The notes below the pieces were generated by a model. The model worked only from the letters and a program-made list of their open reading frames with translations. It searched no databases and was not told the DNA's origin. From Actinomycetota bacterium (lineage in GTDB: Bacteria; Actinomycetota; Coriobacteriia; Anaerosomatales; Anaerosomataceae), in NCBI GenBank assembly GCA_009668945.1, contig SBEH01000001.1, positions 1 through 64,000 on the forward strand: DNA of 64,000 nucleotides, in the 5' to 3' direction. Every line of letters begins with the position of its first letter. The stretch's first letter is position 1. The translations under genes were made by a program, and so were the position numbers. Shown here piece after piece: positions 26,125 to 35,668 of this stretch.

Positions 26125-27396
26125 CTACCGAACGGCAAGCGCGGCCGTCAGACTCGCCGCATCGCTGCCGATGAACCGCACTTGGACACCTGCGCTTTGT
26201 GCCAGCTCCTCGGCACGCATGTCATCGAGTAGCAGCCCGTCGGAGTTTACTACAACGTCCGGCACGAGGTAGACACCCGAACCCCCGTCGGCAGTGATCG
26301 CCGCTACTATGTCCGCGCCGCAGAGGAGCCCGGTGACACACACGTTGCCCCCGAAGAGCCGGTTCGCAACCGGCAACACCCCGACATCCGACCAGCCCGC
26401 GTGTGCCATCGCGTCGACAAGCACAGGCGCGAAGAGCTCGCCGGTCACCAGTGTCGCAGAGCGGTGGGGCCCGGCCGGGGCGAACTCGTCCAAGAAAGCC
26501 GCGGTCATTCCGATCCCGTTCTCGTACTGCGGGAATCCATCGTATTCCCCAGCTGAGGGCAGCTCGCGAGCAGCGGCAAGGTACAGTTCATCGGCGGCGT
26601 AGACCCATCCGACACCTCGCCCGGCGCGAGCACGCTCCTGCCAGGCCGCGATCTGCGCCAGCGTCCCTTCGGCAGTCTCGGGACCGAACGAGGCCGTGAA
26701 GCGGCTCTGGTGGGCTGTGAAGCCCATCGGCACCGTTCCAACCGACAGCACGCCCTCGCGGGCGTACAGATACTCGAGGGTCTCCTCCAGTACCGCCGCG
26801 TCATTCACGCCTGGTACGAGCACGATCTGCACGTGCGCCTCTATACCGCGCGCCAAGAGGGTATCGAGGATCTCAAGTGCGCGGTCCTCCACGGTGGGAC
26901 ACATGAGGTGTGACCGTACCGCCGGATCAACGGAGTGAACGGAGACGTGCAGCGGTGACAGCCGCTGTGCGACAATCCGCTCGACATCTTCTTCGGTCGT
27001 GTTCGTCAGTGTGATGAAGTTGCCCGAAAGAAACGACAGTCGAAAGTCGTCGTCACGGACGTACAACGACGGACGCAGGCCTGCCGGGACGCCCGAGACG
27101 AAGCAGAACGCACAGGCGTTCTCGCACTGCCGAACCGGCGTGAAGAGCGGGCTTACGAACGTGACTCCGAGGGGCTCGCCAGAGCGCCTGCGGACCGTCA
27201 GGTCATGACGATCGGCGCCCCGCAAGACACCCACCGTGAATGTCGGATCGTCCGTCAGCCACATCCAGTCGATGACGTCTTCCGGGGCCTGGCCGTCCAC
27301 GGTGAGGACGACATCGCCCGGCCTGATGCCCGCCGTGCGCGCCGCGCCGTCATCCACCGAGGCTACAACGGCCCCCGGATCCGCCGGGTCACTCAT
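26125..27396 (-). CDS. PDZ-containing DUF512 radical-SAM-like Fe-S protein
   Basis: The product is 423 aa. Residues 1-65 form a PDZ-like domain (AARTAGIRPGDVVLTVDG). Then comes a CENACAFCFV (C-x3-C-x2-C) cluster motif and a TIM-barrel region of radical SAM type. The C-terminal DUF512 domain includes GVYLVPDVVVN. The family is widespread in anaerobes and usually sits next to der, as here, but its reaction is unknown. The ATG at 27396 overlaps the ispH stop by 8 bp; a TTG three codons upstream is possible. Confidence 0.9.
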   Translation of the reverse strand: MSDPADPGAVVASVDDGAARTAGIRPGDVVLTVDGQAPEDVIDWMWLTDDPTFTVGVLRGADRHDLTVRRRSGEPLGVTFVSPLFTPVRQCENACAFCFVSGVPAGLRPSLYVRDDDFRLSFLSGNFITLTNTTEEDVERIVAQRLSPLHVSVHSVDPAVRSHLMCPTVEDRALEILDTLLARGIEAHVQIVLVPGVNDAAVLEETLEYLYAREGVLSVGTVPMGFTAHQSRFTASFGPETAEGTLAQIAAWQERARAGRGVGWVYAADELYLAAARELPSAGEYDGFPQYENGIGMTAAFLDEFAPAGPHRSATLVTGELFAPVLVDAMAHAGWSDVGVLPVANRLFGGNVCVTGLLCGADIVAAITADGGSGVYLVPDVVVNSDGLLLDDMRAEELAQSAGVQVRFIGSDAASLTAALAVR

Positions 27397-28231
27397 CGCC
27401 GGCAAGCGCCTCGATCGCGGAGATCACGCCACGGATCTGCTCGTCCGGGGTCGACGCGCCGGCGGTCACGCCCACGACCTCCGCACCACGGAACCACGCC
27501 TCGTCCAACTCATCGGCCGTCTCGACGTGGTGCGTACGCTCGTTGCGGACCAGGCATATCTCGGCAAGCCGCGTCGTGTTCCCGGAGTTGTGACCGCCTA
27601 CCACGACGATGACGTCCACCTCGTCTGCAAGCCTTGCCGCGGACTCTTGTCGCTTCGCCGTGGCGCTGCAGATGGTGTTGCAGACGCGCAGTTCCGACAC
27701 TCTCGGCAGCAGTGCGTCCACGACCTCGGCCAGCACCGCGGGAGGCTGCGTCGTCTGTACCACCACGCCGATGCGGCGCGCGGGCAGACGGGAGGGCAGG
27801 TCCGACGCACGCTGAACGATGATCGCCTCGCCCCCGGCGTGCGCGAGAATGCCCTCAACTTCAGGATGATCGGACTCGCCCACGATGACCACCGCATACC
27901 CCCCCGCCGCCAGGTCCGCTGCGCACGCGTGCGCAGCTCCCACGAAGGGGCACGTTGCGTCGATCACGTTGAGTCCGCGGCGCTCCGCTGAGCGGATGAC
28001 TGCGGGGTCGACCCCATGCGTGCGTATCACCAGCGTGCCCGAAGACACTTCGTCGAGAGACTTCGCGACGCCCACGCCGCTACGCTCGAGAGCGGCCACG
28101 GCCTGGGGATTGTGGATCAGAGGCCCGAGCGTCGTGACTTCGCCGCCAGCAGCCGCCGCCTCACCCACGAGCTTCAGCGCGCGCTCCACGCCGTAGCACA
28201 CTCCCGCGTGCTTGGCGACGACCACCCTCAC
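27389..28231 (-). CDS. ispH: 4-hydroxy-3-methylbut-2-enyl diphosphate reductase
   Basis: The product is 280 aa. Three conserved cysteines that ligate the 4Fe-4S cluster appear in AGVCYGVERAL, DATCPFVGAAH and [24 protein letters not shown] and GGHNSGNTTRLAEIC are further signatures. It catalyses the last step of the MEP isoprenoid pathway. The GTG start has AAGGAGG 7 nt upstream and overlaps the plsC stop by 4 bp (GTGA). Confidence 0.97.
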   Translation of the reverse strand: MRVVVAKHAGVCYGVERALKLVGEAAAAGGEVTTLGPLIHNPQAVAALERSGVGVAKSLDEVSSGTLVIRTHGVDPAVIRSAERRGLNVIDATCPFVGAAHACAADLAAGGYAVVIVGESDHPEVEGILAHAGGEAIIVQRASDLPSRLPARRIGVVVQTTQPPAVLAEVVDALLPRVSELRVCNTICSATAKRQESAARLADEVDVIVVVGGHNSGNTTRLAEICLVRNERTHHVETADELDEAWFRGAEVVGVTAGASTPDEQIRGVISAIEALAGDE

Positions 28232-28869
28232 GTAGCGGCCTCCTTGGACCGGTCGAGGACCTCACCGATCCGTTCCATCATAACCGTCGTCACCGCGGCA
28301 ACGCGCTCCTTCCTGCCACCTTCCGGGAGCACGTGCTCCGGTACGATCGGCTCGCCCACGGCGATCCACGTTCGGACCAGCCTGGGCGCCTTCGCCCCCT
28401 TCGGCCACGCGCGCTCGGTGCCGACGAATGCGACGGGAACAATCGGGACGCCGGCGCGCAGCGCGAGGAACGCCGCCCCTCCGTGGGCCTCACGAAGCTC
28501 CGTTCGTCCCTCCCTCGAGCGTCCGCCCTCAGGAAACACGCCGACCAGCTCGCCTGTGTTCAGGAGGTCGGTCGCCGTGGTTATCGCGGCGCGATCGGGC
28601 TCGCCGCGGTTCACTGGAAAGCCCCACAGCCTTGGAAGGGCCCAGGCGATGATCGGTGTGTCCCAGAGTTCGCGCTTGGCCATGAAGTGCACCGGTCTAG
28701 GGCAGGCACACCACATCAGCATGGGATCGAGGTACGACACGTGGTTGCCGGCGAGAATCGCTCCGCCGCAGGGGATGTTCTCAGCGCCCGTCAGCCTCGT
28801 GCGGAACGCCAACCGCAGTAGACGTCCGGCTGTAGCCTTCACGAAGCGCGCGAGCAAGAACCGCTTCAC
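28228..28869 (-). CDS. plsC: 1-acyl-sn-glycerol-3-phosphate acyltransferase
   Basis: The product is 213 aa. The acyltransferase motif NHVSYLDP (an NHxSxxD form of HX4D) is followed by GFPVNRGEPDR, VGVFPEGGRSREG and VPIVPVAFVGT. An N-terminal hydrophobic stretch anchors it at the membrane. It adds the second acyl chain to lysophosphatidate. The GTG start overlaps the cmk stop by 4 bp. The cmk-plsC-ispH order recurs in Gram-positive genomes. Confidence 0.95.
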   Translation of the reverse strand: MKRFLLARFVKATAGRLLRLAFRTRLTGAENIPCGGAILAGNHVSYLDPMLMWCACPRPVHFMAKRELWDTPIIAWALPRLWGFPVNRGEPDRAAITTATDLLNTGELVGVFPEGGRSREGRTELREAHGGAAFLALRAGVPIVPVAFVGTERAWPKGAKAPRLVRTWIAVGEPIVPEHVLPEGGRKERVAAVTTVMMERIGEVLDRSKEAAT

Positions 28870-29534
28870 CGCGCTGCCTCGGCACGACGCACGATCTCGT
28901 CGACGACCTGTTCCACCGACAGCCCGGTGGTGTCCAGTATCTCCGCATCAGCGGCGGCCTCAAGCGGGCTCGCTTCCCGCGTCGAGTCATGAGTGTCGCG
29001 CTTCTCGAGGCGCTGCTGGACCTCGTCTTGCCCTACCTCGTGACCCTGGTTGGCCAGGTCGATCCGCCGGCGCCTCGCACGCTCCTCGGGAGAGGCGGTG
29101 AGGAAGACCTTCACCTCCGCCGACGGGAACACGACGGTGCCGATATCCCTGCCTTCGGCGACCATGTCCCGCGCCTCGGCGAGTATCCGCTGCTGGCAGA
29201 CGAGTGCGGCGCGCACCCCGGGCACGGCGGCGACCGCGCTCACGTTGGCATCCACTACCGGGTACCGGATCTCGGCGGTGACATCCCTTCCCGCGATCCG
29301 GACAGACGTGGCGATGGCCTCGCCTTCTTCGTACTCGAACGTCACAGGGTTCGCTTCAGCGAGTGCCGTGAGCACGACCGCATCCCCAAGCGGCACCTCC
29401 CCCTCGAGCGCGAGCCACGCGACGGCACGGTACATCGCACCCGTGTCGAGATGCCGCACGCCAAGACGGCGGGCGACGGCCTTGGCAACCGTGGACTTCC
29501 CGCTTGCGGCGGGGCCGTCGATGGCGATGATCAC
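28866..29534 (-). CDS. cmk: Cytidylate kinase
   Basis: The product is 222 aa. It starts VIIAIDGPAASGKST (P-loop), then HLDTGAMYRAVAW, VAEGRDIGTVVFP (CMP binding) and RRRRIDLANQG (lid). It phosphorylates CMP and dCMP. The reading frame is open far upstream to 30668, but that part is the antisense-free shadow of aroA with no homology. The GTG at 29534 with GGAGA 8 nt upstream is the only start consistent with the family. It sits 50 bp after aroA. Confidence 0.95.
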   Translation of the reverse strand: MIIAIDGPAASGKSTVAKAVARRLGVRHLDTGAMYRAVAWLALEGEVPLGDAVVLTALAEANPVTFEYEEGEAIATSVRIAGRDVTAEIRYPVVDANVSAVAAVPGVRAALVCQQRILAEARDMVAEGRDIGTVVFPSAEVKVFLTASPEERARRRRIDLANQGHEVGQDEVQQRLEKRDTHDSTREASPLEAAADAEILDTTGLSVEQVVDEIVRRAEAAR

Positions 29535-29584
29535 GTGAAGTGTCTCCGGCGTCGCGGTGGGCAGCAAGGGGATTCTAGCACGCG

Positions 29585-30907
29585 CTAGAGCGCTTCGACG
29601 CCAGCGCCAAGCTCTCGCAACCGATCGGTGAACGACGGGAATGAAACGCTCACCGCTTCGGCATCCCGGACGATCGTCTCCCCTTCTGCGACAAGCCCCG
29701 CGATCATCCAGGTCATCGCCATCCGGTGGTCTCCGAGTGAGGACACGCGGCATCCCTGAAGCGACGCGGGTCCGTCGACTTCGAGCCAGTCGTCGCCGGC
29801 CCGGACGGCCGCGCCGAATTCGGCGAGTCCGGCGCGGATGGCCTCCAGGCGGTCGCTCTCTTTCACGCGAAGCTCCCCGATGCCCTCGAAGCGAGTCGTG
29901 CCCGCTGCCTGAGTAGCCGCGAGCGCGAGGACCGGCAACTCGTCGATGAGTCCGGGCACCTCGTCGGCGCCTACGACGGTCGCCCTCAGTGCTCCGGCGT
30001 GCTCGGCGTGAAGCGTCGCGACATCCTCCGTGCCCAGTGACTCGAACCCTTCTTCCAGCACTCGCGCGCCCATGCGCCGCAAGACGCGGACGAAGCCCGC
30101 GCGCGTCGGGTTCAACGACACCCGCGCGGCATGGATGCGACTGCCCGCAACGATGGCCGCCGCGACCACGAAGAACGCCGCTGACGAGGGATCCGACGGT
30201 ATGCACAACTCGCAGCTGGACGGTACCGACGGGCCGGCAACGGAGACCCGGAGCGACTCCGGCTCCGTTTCGACAGGAACGCCGAATGCGGGAAGCATCC
30301 GCTCGGTGTGGTCGCGACTCCGCGCGGGCTCGGTCACGGACGTGCGCCCGCGCGCCCGGAGGCCGGCGAGCAGCACCGCTGACTTCACCTGTGCACTCGC
30401 CACCGGCGACAGGTACTCGATGCCGGCAAGCCCTCCACCCTTCACCCGCGCTGGCAGAGTGCCCCCTTCGGCGGTCTCGATACGGGCGCCCATCGCCCGA
30501 AGAGGCTCCGCGATCCGCAACATCGGACGCGTCGACAGGGACGCGTCGCCAGTGAAGGCCACCTCCACGGGCCACCCGGCGACAAGCCCCATGAGCAGCC
30601 GCGCCGTCGTGCCCGAGTTGCCGCAGCCGATCGGCGCCTTGGGCTCCAGCGGTCCACGGGCGCCCCAACCGGCGACTTCCAGCGTCAGCCCGTCGGCCGT
30701 GACGTCCAAGATGCTCACGGCCGCGCCAAGTGCACTGACGGCATCGAGGGTGGACCTGACATCGGCGCTATCGAGTACGCATCGCAGATGCGAGACGCCG
30801 TCGGCGGCGGCCGCGAATATCACCGCGCGGTGCGACATCGACTTGTCCGACGGAATGCGCACTCTGCCTGAGAGCGGCGATGCTGCTGTCCACACCCGAA
30901 CGTCCAC
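29585..30907 (-). CDS. aroA: 3-phosphoshikimate 1-carboxyvinyltransferase (EPSP synthase)
   Basis: The product is 440 aa. Motifs are IPSDKSMSHRAVIFAA, GNSGTTARLLMG, LSTRPM, SAQVKSAVLLAGL, RDHTERML, DELPVLALAA, RVKESDRL and LGDHRMAM, covering both substrate sites. This is the sixth step of the shikimate pathway. The GTG start overlaps the TAG stop of tyrA by one base. The GNSGTT form is class I-like in that motif. Confidence 0.97.
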   Translation of the reverse strand: MDVRVWTAASPLSGRVRIPSDKSMSHRAVIFAAAADGVSHLRCVLDSADVRSTLDAVSALGAAVSILDVTADGLTLEVAGWGARGPLEPKAPIGCGNSGTTARLLMGLVAGWPVEVAFTGDASLSTRPMLRIAEPLRAMGARIETAEGGTLPARVKGGGLAGIEYLSPVASAQVKSAVLLAGLRARGRTSVTEPARSRDHTERMLPAFGVPVETEPESLRVSVAGPSVPSSCELCIPSDPSSAAFFVVAAAIVAGSRIHAARVSLNPTRAGFVRVLRRMGARVLEEGFESLGTEDVATLHAEHAGALRATVVGADEVPGLIDELPVLALAATQAAGTTRFEGIGELRVKESDRLEAIRAGLAEFGAAVRAGDDWLEVDGPASLQGCRVSSLGDHRMAMTWMIAGLVAEGETIVRDAEAVSVSFPSFTDRLRELGAGVEAL

Positions 30908-32037
30908 TATGCCTCGTCCTCTTCTAGCGCGCGCAGCTGGGGCGCGAACCCGCGTGCCTCAAGATCGGCTACGAGCACTGCCGAATCGCCCTCGTCCGTG
31001 AGCACCAGTCTCAGCACGGCGCTGTCTTCGGACTGGTGATCGATCTCGATGTCCTCGATGTTACATCCCGCCCGGCTCACCGCCGTCGCAACTACTCCGA
31101 CCACACCCGGCCGATCGATCACCGGTACCGTCAGCTCGCGCAGTCGCGTCGTAGCGGGCACCCACTGCGCCGGAAGTGAGCGCCGTACCTCGGCCGCTCC
31201 CGCCAGCCACCCGCGGACGGCGTCCGCGTCGCCAGACGCCACAAGGTGCCGGAACTCCGCGAGCACGCCTTCCAGCCCGCCGATGCCCGCGACGATCGCT
31301 TCGGCATTGTCCAGGCAGATCCCCGTCCACAGGTCCGCTGAACCCGCTGCAATCCGCGTCATGTCCTTGAACCCGCCCGCGGCCAGCCTCAGAAGATCGG
31401 CGCCGGCGCCTTCCGCGCGACCGCTGGCGAGCTCGACGAGTGCCGCTGCGGCCACGTGCGGGACGTGACTCACGATGGCCACGGCTTCGTCGTGCGCCGC
31501 TGCGTCGACCGAGACCACCCTTGCCCCCAGCGACGTCACGAACGCGTGCACGCGCCGGTATGCGTCCATGTCGGTGCTCGCAGTCGGGGTGAGGATGTAG
31601 TACGCGCCGTCGAAGAGAGTCGGTGTGGCAGCCACAACGCCGCTCCGTTCGGATCCCGCCATAGGGTGCCCGCCCACGAACCGGTACCCACCGCCGGCCG
31701 ATTCGGCCGCGGCAACCACAGCACGCTTCGTGGAGGCGACATCGCTCACGATCCCGGTGAAGCCGAGTTCGGCGAGCCACTTGAGCCACTCAACCGTCGC
31801 GGCCACCGGCGTACCGAGCAGCACGAGGTCCGACGCGTCACCGGCGAACCAGCCGGTCTCGGCGGCCTGCTCCGGCGAGAGCGCCTCATCCACGATATGC
31901 TCGGCGACCGCGAAGCCGAGGGTCTCGGCGTCGGGGTCGACCGCGCGCACGCGCTTCACGCCCGCGCGACGCGCTGCCGCGGCGACCGATCCGCCGATGA
32001 GCCCGAGCCCGACCACCGTCAGGCGCTGTACCGTCAC
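30907..32037 (-). CDS. tyrA: Prephenate dehydrogenase with C-terminal ACT domain
   Basis: The product is 376 aa. The Rossmann start is [32 protein letters not shown] and [12 protein letters not shown] are TyrA signatures. The last 75 residues form an ACT domain ([19 protein letters not shown]), suggesting feedback by tyrosine. It makes 4-hydroxyphenylpyruvate. I chose the GTG at 32037, which overlaps the aroF stop by 4 bp and has GGGAGC upstream. The frame extends to 32139 without homology. Confidence 0.95.
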   Translation of the reverse strand: MTVQRLTVVGLGLIGGSVAAAARRAGVKRVRAVDPDAETLGFAVAEHIVDEALSPEQAAETGWFAGDASDLVLLGTPVAATVEWLKWLAELGFTGIVSDVASTKRAVVAAAESAGGGYRFVGGHPMAGSERSGVVAATPTLFDGAYYILTPTASTDMDAYRRVHAFVTSLGARVVSVDAAAHDEAVAIVSHVPHVAAAALVELASGRAEGAGADLLRLAAGGFKDMTRIAAGSADLWTGICLDNAEAIVAGIGGLEGVLAEFRHLVASGDADAVRGWLAGAAEVRRSLPAQWVPATTRLRELTVPVIDRPGVVGVVATAVSRAGCNIEDIEIDHQSEDSAVLRLVLTDEGDSAVLVADLEARGFAPQLRALEEDEA

Positions 32038-33059
32038 GATGCCGCTCCCATCGTCTTCTCCTCGAGGGCGATCCGCGGGCCCAGGTCGCTCATCAGCGCG
32101 GCGAAGTCCGCCGGGGTGAGCGACTGCGGACCGTCGCACCGGGCATGCTCAGGGTCAGGATGCACCTCGATCATAAGGCCGTCGGCGCCGGCGGCGATAC
32201 CGGCTTTGCACATCGGGCCTATCAGGTCTCGCCGTCCGGTCGCGTGCGAAGGATCCACCATCACCGGCAGATGCGTCAGTGACTTGAGCGCCGCAACCGC
32301 CGAAAGGTCGAGCGTGTTGCGCGTGTACGTCTCGAACGTGCGGATTCCGCGCTCGCACAAGATGACGTCGCGGTTCCCGCCCTTGAGGATGTACTCGGCC
32401 GCCGAAAGCAGCTCCTCGATGGTGGCCGAGAGCCCGCGCTTGAGCAGGACCGGCTTCGCCATGGTGCCGAGCTCGTCGAGCATCATGAAGTTCTGCATGT
32501 TGCGCGCGCCGACTTGCATGACGTCCGCGTATTCGGCCACGACTTCGGCATCGCGAACGTCGAGCACCTCGGTGACTACCGGCAGACCGACCTCGTCTCC
32601 GGCGGCGCGGAGCAGCTTGAGCCCTTCCACCCCCATGCCCTGGAACGCGTACGGGCTCGACCTCGGCTTGAATGCACCGCCGCGCAACATGTTCGCTCCG
32701 GCGTCTGCGGCCGCACGAGCGGTCGAGAACATCTGCTCCTCGGACTCGATCGAGCACGGACCTGCAACGACGGCGAACGCACCGCCGCCGATCGCCGTTC
32801 CTCTCGCGCGCACAACGGTGTCTTCGGGCTGGAAGTCGCGGCTTACCAGCTTGAACGGCTTGAGCACGCGTACGACCTGCTCGACGCCGGGCAGTCCCTC
32901 GAACTCGAGCGAGTAGATGACCTCGCGGTCGCCGATCACGCCGATGATCGTCTTGACCTCGCCCCGTGAGAGATGCGCTTCAGCGCCCGCCTCAGTCAGG
33001 AGGTCGACGACGTGCTGTACGTCGGCAGCTGACGCATGGTCGCGCATGATGACCAGCAT
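32034..33059 (-). CDS. aroF: 3-deoxy-7-phosphoheptulonate synthase, type I-beta with N-terminal regulatory domain
   Basis: The product is 341 aa. Residues 1-70 form a ferredoxin-like domain ([20 protein letters not shown]), as in the Thermotoga-type enzyme. The barrel has [69 protein letters not shown] and [11 protein letters not shown], the metal and PEP ligands. It commits carbon to aromatic amino acids. It heads the aroF-tyrA-aroA run. Confidence 0.95.
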   Translation of the reverse strand: MLVIMRDHASAADVQHVVDLLTEAGAEAHLSRGEVKTIIGVIGDREVIYSLEFEGLPGVEQVVRVLKPFKLVSRDFQPEDTVVRARGTAIGGGAFAVVAGPCSIESEEQMFSTARAAADAGANMLRGGAFKPRSSPYAFQGMGVEGLKLLRAAGDEVGLPVVTEVLDVRDAEVVAEYADVMQVGARNMQNFMMLDELGTMAKPVLLKRGLSATIEELLSAAEYILKGGNRDVILCERGIRTFETYTRNTLDLSAVAALKSLTHLPVMVDPSHATGRRDLIGPMCKAGIAAGADGLMIEVHPDPEHARCDGPQSLTPADFAALMSDLGPRIALEEKTMGAAS

Positions 33060-33139
33060 GGCTCCATCACCCCTTCAGCACGCCCGCGGCGTGCATGCTC
33101 GACGGTACCGGCGAGGTGACCGTCAGGATCCTGCAGCCT

Positions 33140-34240
33140 CTAGATGCTGCCGAACCGGGCGACGGCCGCCTCGAACGCCTCGATCGTCCTCTTCGAGTCC
33201 TCGGCGGTCCCGATGCCGACCCTGAGAGCCGGCACGTTGCCGAACCCGCGGACGATCACGCCCTGCCCGAGCAGGGCCTCGAACACTTCGACCGGCTTCT
33301 CCGTCTTGACCCAGACGAAGTTCGTCTCCGACGGCACCCACGAGATGCCGAGCCGGTCGAAGCCCGAATAGAGGTACGTCTTCTGTTCTTGGTTCTCGGC
33401 GCGGCGGCGGGAGACTTCGGCATCATCATCGAGCGAAGCAGCCGCTGCGGCCTGGGCAACCGAGTTCACGTTGAACGGCTCGCGGATGCAGTCCACCGCG
33501 TGCACGAGCGGAGCAGGCGCGAAGCCGTAGCCCACGCGAAGACCCGCGAGGGAGTAGATCTTCGAGAACGTCCGGAGCACGACAACGCGGCCCCCGGCCT
33601 CGTAGTACGTAAGCCCGTCCGGGTACTCCGGTGCTGTGACGAACTCGAAGTACGCCTCATCGAGCACGAGCAAGACGTGCTCCGGCAGCCGCGTGAAGAA
33701 GCGGTCGAACGCCTCACGCGTGTAGTACGTGCCGGTGGGGTTGTTGGGATTGCACAGGAAGACGAGGCGCGTCTTGTCGGTCACGGCCGCGAGCATCGCA
33801 TCGAGATCGTGCGTCGCCGACGCGTCCAGCGGGACCTTCACGTGCACCGCGCCGAACATCGTCGTCACCATCGGGTAGACGATGAACGAGGGCCACGCGT
33901 AGACGACCTCGTCGCCCGGCCGAAGGACGGCCTGGGCGATCAGGCGCAGAAGCTCGTTGCTGCCGCTACCAACCAGGATCTGCTCGACGGGCACGTCGTG
34001 GCGCGCCGACAGCTTCTCTTTGAGCGCGAGCGATGCGCCCTCGGGATAGCGGTTCAACTCGGCCAACTCGCGCTCCATCGCCGCGATCGCCGCGGGAAAC
34101 GGGCCGAACGGGCTTTCGTTGCTGGAGAGCTTGCAGATGTCGTCACGGCCTGACCGCTCGCGCACCTGCTCTTCGCGCAGGCCGGGGGCGTAGGGCACGA
34201 GCGTCCCGAGCTCCTCGCGTATCATGCGGTCCCAGTCCAC
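33140..34240 (-). CDS. hisC: Histidinol-phosphate aminotransferase-family enzyme
   Basis: The product is 366 aa, a fold-type I PLP enzyme. It has KLSSNESPFGP, VGSGSNELLRL, NPNNPTGTYYT, VLDEAYFEF, RTFSKIYSLAGLRVGYG (the PLP lysine) and a late LRVGIGT. HisC enzymes also transaminate aromatic keto acids, and its place 80 bp before aroF-tyrA suggests a tyrosine/phenylalanine role as well. That is inference. The GTG start has GGGAGG 6 nt upstream. Confidence 0.9.
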   Translation of the reverse strand: MDWDRMIREELGTLVPYAPGLREEQVRERSGRDDICKLSSNESPFGPFPAAIAAMERELAELNRYPEGASLALKEKLSARHDVPVEQILVGSGSNELLRLIAQAVLRPGDEVVYAWPSFIVYPMVTTMFGAVHVKVPLDASATHDLDAMLAAVTDKTRLVFLCNPNNPTGTYYTREAFDRFFTRLPEHVLLVLDEAYFEFVTAPEYPDGLTYYEAGGRVVVLRTFSKIYSLAGLRVGYGFAPAPLVHAVDCIREPFNVNSVAQAAAAASLDDDAEVSRRRAENQEQKTYLYSGFDRLGISWVPSETNFVWVKTEKPVEVFEALLGQGVIVRGFGNVPALRVGIGTAEDSKRTIEAFEAAVARFGSI

Positions 34241-34319
34241 GGTGCGCCTCCCGGCCCGAAAGGTTGCCGAGGATTCTCCCGCACGCGGGCCGTGCGCGCA
34301 AGCGCATGGGCACGGGTGG

Positions 34320-34925
34320 CTATGCGCGGTCGTCGCTCAAGTCGGGTGGCGGAGTGAGGCTCTCGAGCACCGCCCCGCCGTCGTGGAGCCGCAGGACGGC
34401 CACCGCAGCGTTCGGCATCCCAAACCGCCACGATGTCTCCACCGGCAGTTCGAGGAAGTGGACCAGCAGCCTGCGGACGACCCCTCCGTGCGTGACGACC
34501 ACGGAACGCTCGGGACCGGCTGCGATCGAAGCCGCGGCGCGGCCTACGCGCATGTCGAACTCCTTGCCGCTCTCGCCGTCCGGTGCGATCGGCCCGCCGC
34601 CCGTGTAGTCGATCTCGATCCCCGCCGCAATGATCTCGTCGAAGGTGAGGCCCTCCGCCATGCCGAAATCGATCTCGGCGAGATCATCGAGTACCGTCAC
34701 ATCGACGCCTTGCGGTGCGATTCCCCGTGCAGGCTCCAGCGCCCTGCCGAGAGGTGACGCATACACCGCATCGGCTCCCCACACACGAACGATCTTCTCG
34801 AGCCACGCTGTCTGGCGCTTTCCTCTGGCCGACAGTGGTGAATCGATGCGACCGATGTAGCGGCCCTCGATGTTGGCCTCCGTCTCGGGGTGACGGACGA
34901 ACATGATGTTGCGCGCTGCGCTCAC
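34320..34925 (-). CDS. Histidine phosphatase family protein, probable alpha-ribazole phosphatase
   Basis: The product is 201 aa. The phosphoglycerate mutase-like motif is FVRHPETEAN (RHP rather than the usual RHG) with SPLGRALEPAR and VVVTHGGVVRRLL, giving the two catalytic histidines. Located directly after cobS with a GTGA overlap, it most likely dephosphorylates alpha-ribazole phosphate in cobalamin lower-ligand assembly (CobC role). Sequence alone cannot exclude another phosphatase. Confidence 0.8.
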   Translation of the reverse strand: MSAARNIMFVRHPETEANIEGRYIGRIDSPLSARGKRQTAWLEKIVRVWGADAVYASPLGRALEPARGIAPQGVDVTVLDDLAEIDFGMAEGLTFDEIIAAGIEIDYTGGGPIAPDGESGKEFDMRVGRAAASIAAGPERSVVVTHGGVVRRLLVHFLELPVETSWRFGMPNAAVAVLRLHDGGAVLESLTPPPDLSDDRA

Positions 34926-35668
34926 AGTCCACCTCCCACAAGCGCTCCCACGACCAGCACGAAAGTCTCGGTTAGCAGGATCGATGCGCCCAGGACGTCA
35001 CCCGTGATCCCGCCGAAACGGCGCGCGAAGAAGCCCGGTATCGCCAGTGCCGCCAGCACGAAGAGCGCAAAGGTGAGGACGCGTGCGCCGATTGCGGCAG
35101 CCGGCGCCACGAGCAGCGGCACCAGCGGGGCGGCGCCGAGCATCAGACCTTGAGCCCCCTCACGCGAGGAGAAGCGTGCCGCTAGTCCGTCACGGCGCGC
35201 GGGTTCCCACAGAGACATCGCAGCTCCCGCACTCCATCGGCCCACGATTGGCGCCACGCCCAGCGCCCACCACGAGCGGCTCTCTACGATCGCCGCCGCG
35301 CAGACGACCTGAGCGATCGCGACCAACACCACTCCTACGACGCCGAACGCGCCCGTCGAGCTGTCGCGCATCACGTCGAGTCGCCGGTCGGCTCCCCCTC
35401 GGGCGCCCAGCCCGTCAGCGCAGTCGGCAAGACCGTCCCAGTGCAGGAATCCGGACAGCAGCCCCCACGCGCCGACGATCAGCACCGCAACTACCGTAGC
35501 GAAGGGCTCGTCCGCGCGTCCCAGCGCAACGGCGGCCGAGGCGATGCCGACAGCGGCCCCGGCGAACACCCACCCCACGAGGGCGAAATACCGCGACGGA
35601 TGCGCGCCGTCGTGCTTCCCGAGCGGAACGATCGTCAGCAGCCGGACGGCCGTGCTCAGATCACCCAT
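34922..35668 (-). CDS. cobS: Adenosylcobinamide-GDP ribazoletransferase
   Basis: The product is 248 aa, an integral membrane protein. Motifs include LLTIVPLGK near the start, FLHWDGLADCADGLGARGGADRR split by the active-site acidic residues (DGLADCADGL), and MRDSSTGAFGVVGVVL. It joins activated cobinamide to alpha-ribazole. The ATG at 35668 overlaps the cobT stop by one base (TGATG). The longer frame upstream to 35959 is a cobT shadow. Confidence 0.93.
   Translation of the reverse strand: MGDLSTAVRLLTIVPLGKHDGAHPSRYFALVGWVFAGAAVGIASAAVALGRADEPFATVVAVLIVGAWGLLSGFLHWDGLADCADGLGARGGADRRLDVMRDSSTGAFGVVGVVLVAIAQVVCAAAIVESRSWWALGVAPIVGRWSAGAAMSLWEPARRDGLAARFSSREGAQGLMLGAAPLVPLLVAPAAAIGARVLTFALFVLAALAIPGFFARRFGGITGDVLGASILLTETFVLVVGALVGGGL

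Noticed and set aside
29535-30668. Long N-terminal extension of the cmk frame
   Set aside because: It lies entirely within aroA in another frame, is Arg/Gly-rich without homology, and a GTG with a ribosome site marks the real start at 29534.
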